Shown piece after piece: positions 6,033 to 6,164 of a stretch of 6,164 nt of DNA. A program made the translations under genes and the position numbers. The DNA lies in the NCBI GenBank assembly GCA_029881615.1, contig JAOUMF010000143.1:1-6164 (forward strand). The letters run 5' to 3'. The notes under the pieces were generated by a model. It did no database searches. It was given only the letters and a program-made list of their open reading frames with translations, and had not been told where the DNA came from. This DNA is from Alphaproteobacteria bacterium (GTDB taxonomy: Bacteria > Pseudomonadota > Alphaproteobacteria > UBA8366 > JADFVY01). Positions within the stretch are counted from its first letter, which is position 1. Each line of letters opens with the position of its first letter.

Positions 6033-6164
6033 GCTACCTGCCCCAGGAAATTATTCGCCGCAAACGCGACGGCGCGGTGTTGAGCGCCGACGAGATCGCC
6101 TTCATGATCCGCGGCCTGACCGATAATTCGATCTCGGAAGGCCAGGTGGCGGCCTTCGCCATGG
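6029..6164 (+). CDS. deoA: Thymidine phosphorylase, N-terminal part (cut by window end)
   Basis: The first 45 codons of thymidine phosphorylase, which cleaves thymidine and deoxyuridine to base plus deoxyribose-1-phosphate. The visible residues contain [13 protein letters not shown] (3-15), LSADEI (18-23), and [14 protein letters not shown] (32-45). These match the start of the E. coli enzyme (QEIIRKKRDG, DNTISEGQIAALAM) and form the helical N-terminal domain of the nucleoside phosphorylase type II / anthranilate phosphoribosyltransferase-like fold. A full protein of about 440 residues is expected, so about one tenth is seen. A pyrimidine-nucleoside phosphorylase of the same family, which also accepts uridine, cannot be excluded from this segment. 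AAGGA at 6015-6019 serves as ribosome binding site, and the start overlaps the phosphorylase stop as ATGA. Confidence 0.9.
   Translation, partial: MSYLPQEIIRRKRDGAVLSADEIAFMIRGLTDNSISEGQVAAFAM

Noticed and set aside
1..6164. Mobile elements, CRISPR arrays, tRNA or rRNA genes, or phage-like genes
   Set aside because: The window is fully occupied by a tightly packed metabolic operon. No transposase, repeat-spacer pattern, attachment site or RNA gene was seen.

Overview
The window is a compact, one-directional gene cluster for importing and breaking down nucleosides. It comes from a GC-rich (roughly 60-65% by eye) Gram-negative bacterium. The substrate-binding protein has a plain signal peptide rather than a lipoprotein cysteine, and the residue patterns of the transporter and the enzymes look alphaproteobacterial, perhaps Rhodospirillales-like. 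That placement is inference; no genus can be named from sequence reading alone.

Layout, all on the + strand. Bases 1-76 are a leader. Its first 40 bases may encode the last residues of an upstream gene, and it carries a small hairpin with a UACG loop. Next come a periplasmic BMP-family binding protein (77-1075), a double ATP-binding-cassette ATPase (1095-2699), two BPD_transp_2-type permeases (2696-3847 and 3849-4823), cytidine deaminase (4825-5217), a trimeric-class purine nucleoside phosphorylase (5214-6032), and the first 45 codons of thymidine phosphorylase deoA (6029 to the window end). The only intergenic gap longer than 1 nt inside the cluster is the 19 nt after the binding-protein gene. 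All later junctions are ATGA overlaps or TGACATG abutments, so this is almost certainly one operon with coupled translation.

How the genes work together: the binding protein captures nucleosides in the periplasm, and the ATPase plus two permeases import them. Cytidine deaminase turns (deoxy)cytidine into (deoxy)uridine. Purine nucleoside phosphorylase cleaves 6-oxopurine nucleosides, and DeoA cleaves thymidine and deoxyuridine. The shared output is free bases plus (deoxy)ribose-1-phosphate. The transporter type matches the BmpA-NupABC / NupNOPQ nucleoside importers of Gram-positive bacteria.

Nothing here is a clearly new system. The most notable unexplained structure is a perfect 12-bp GC-rich inverted repeat (1132-1157) inside the non-conserved first codons of the ATPase gene, just after the binding-protein gene. 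There it could set differential expression of the binding protein relative to the rest of the operon. The large reverse-strand open frames all lie antisense to well-supported genes and are judged to be shadows.
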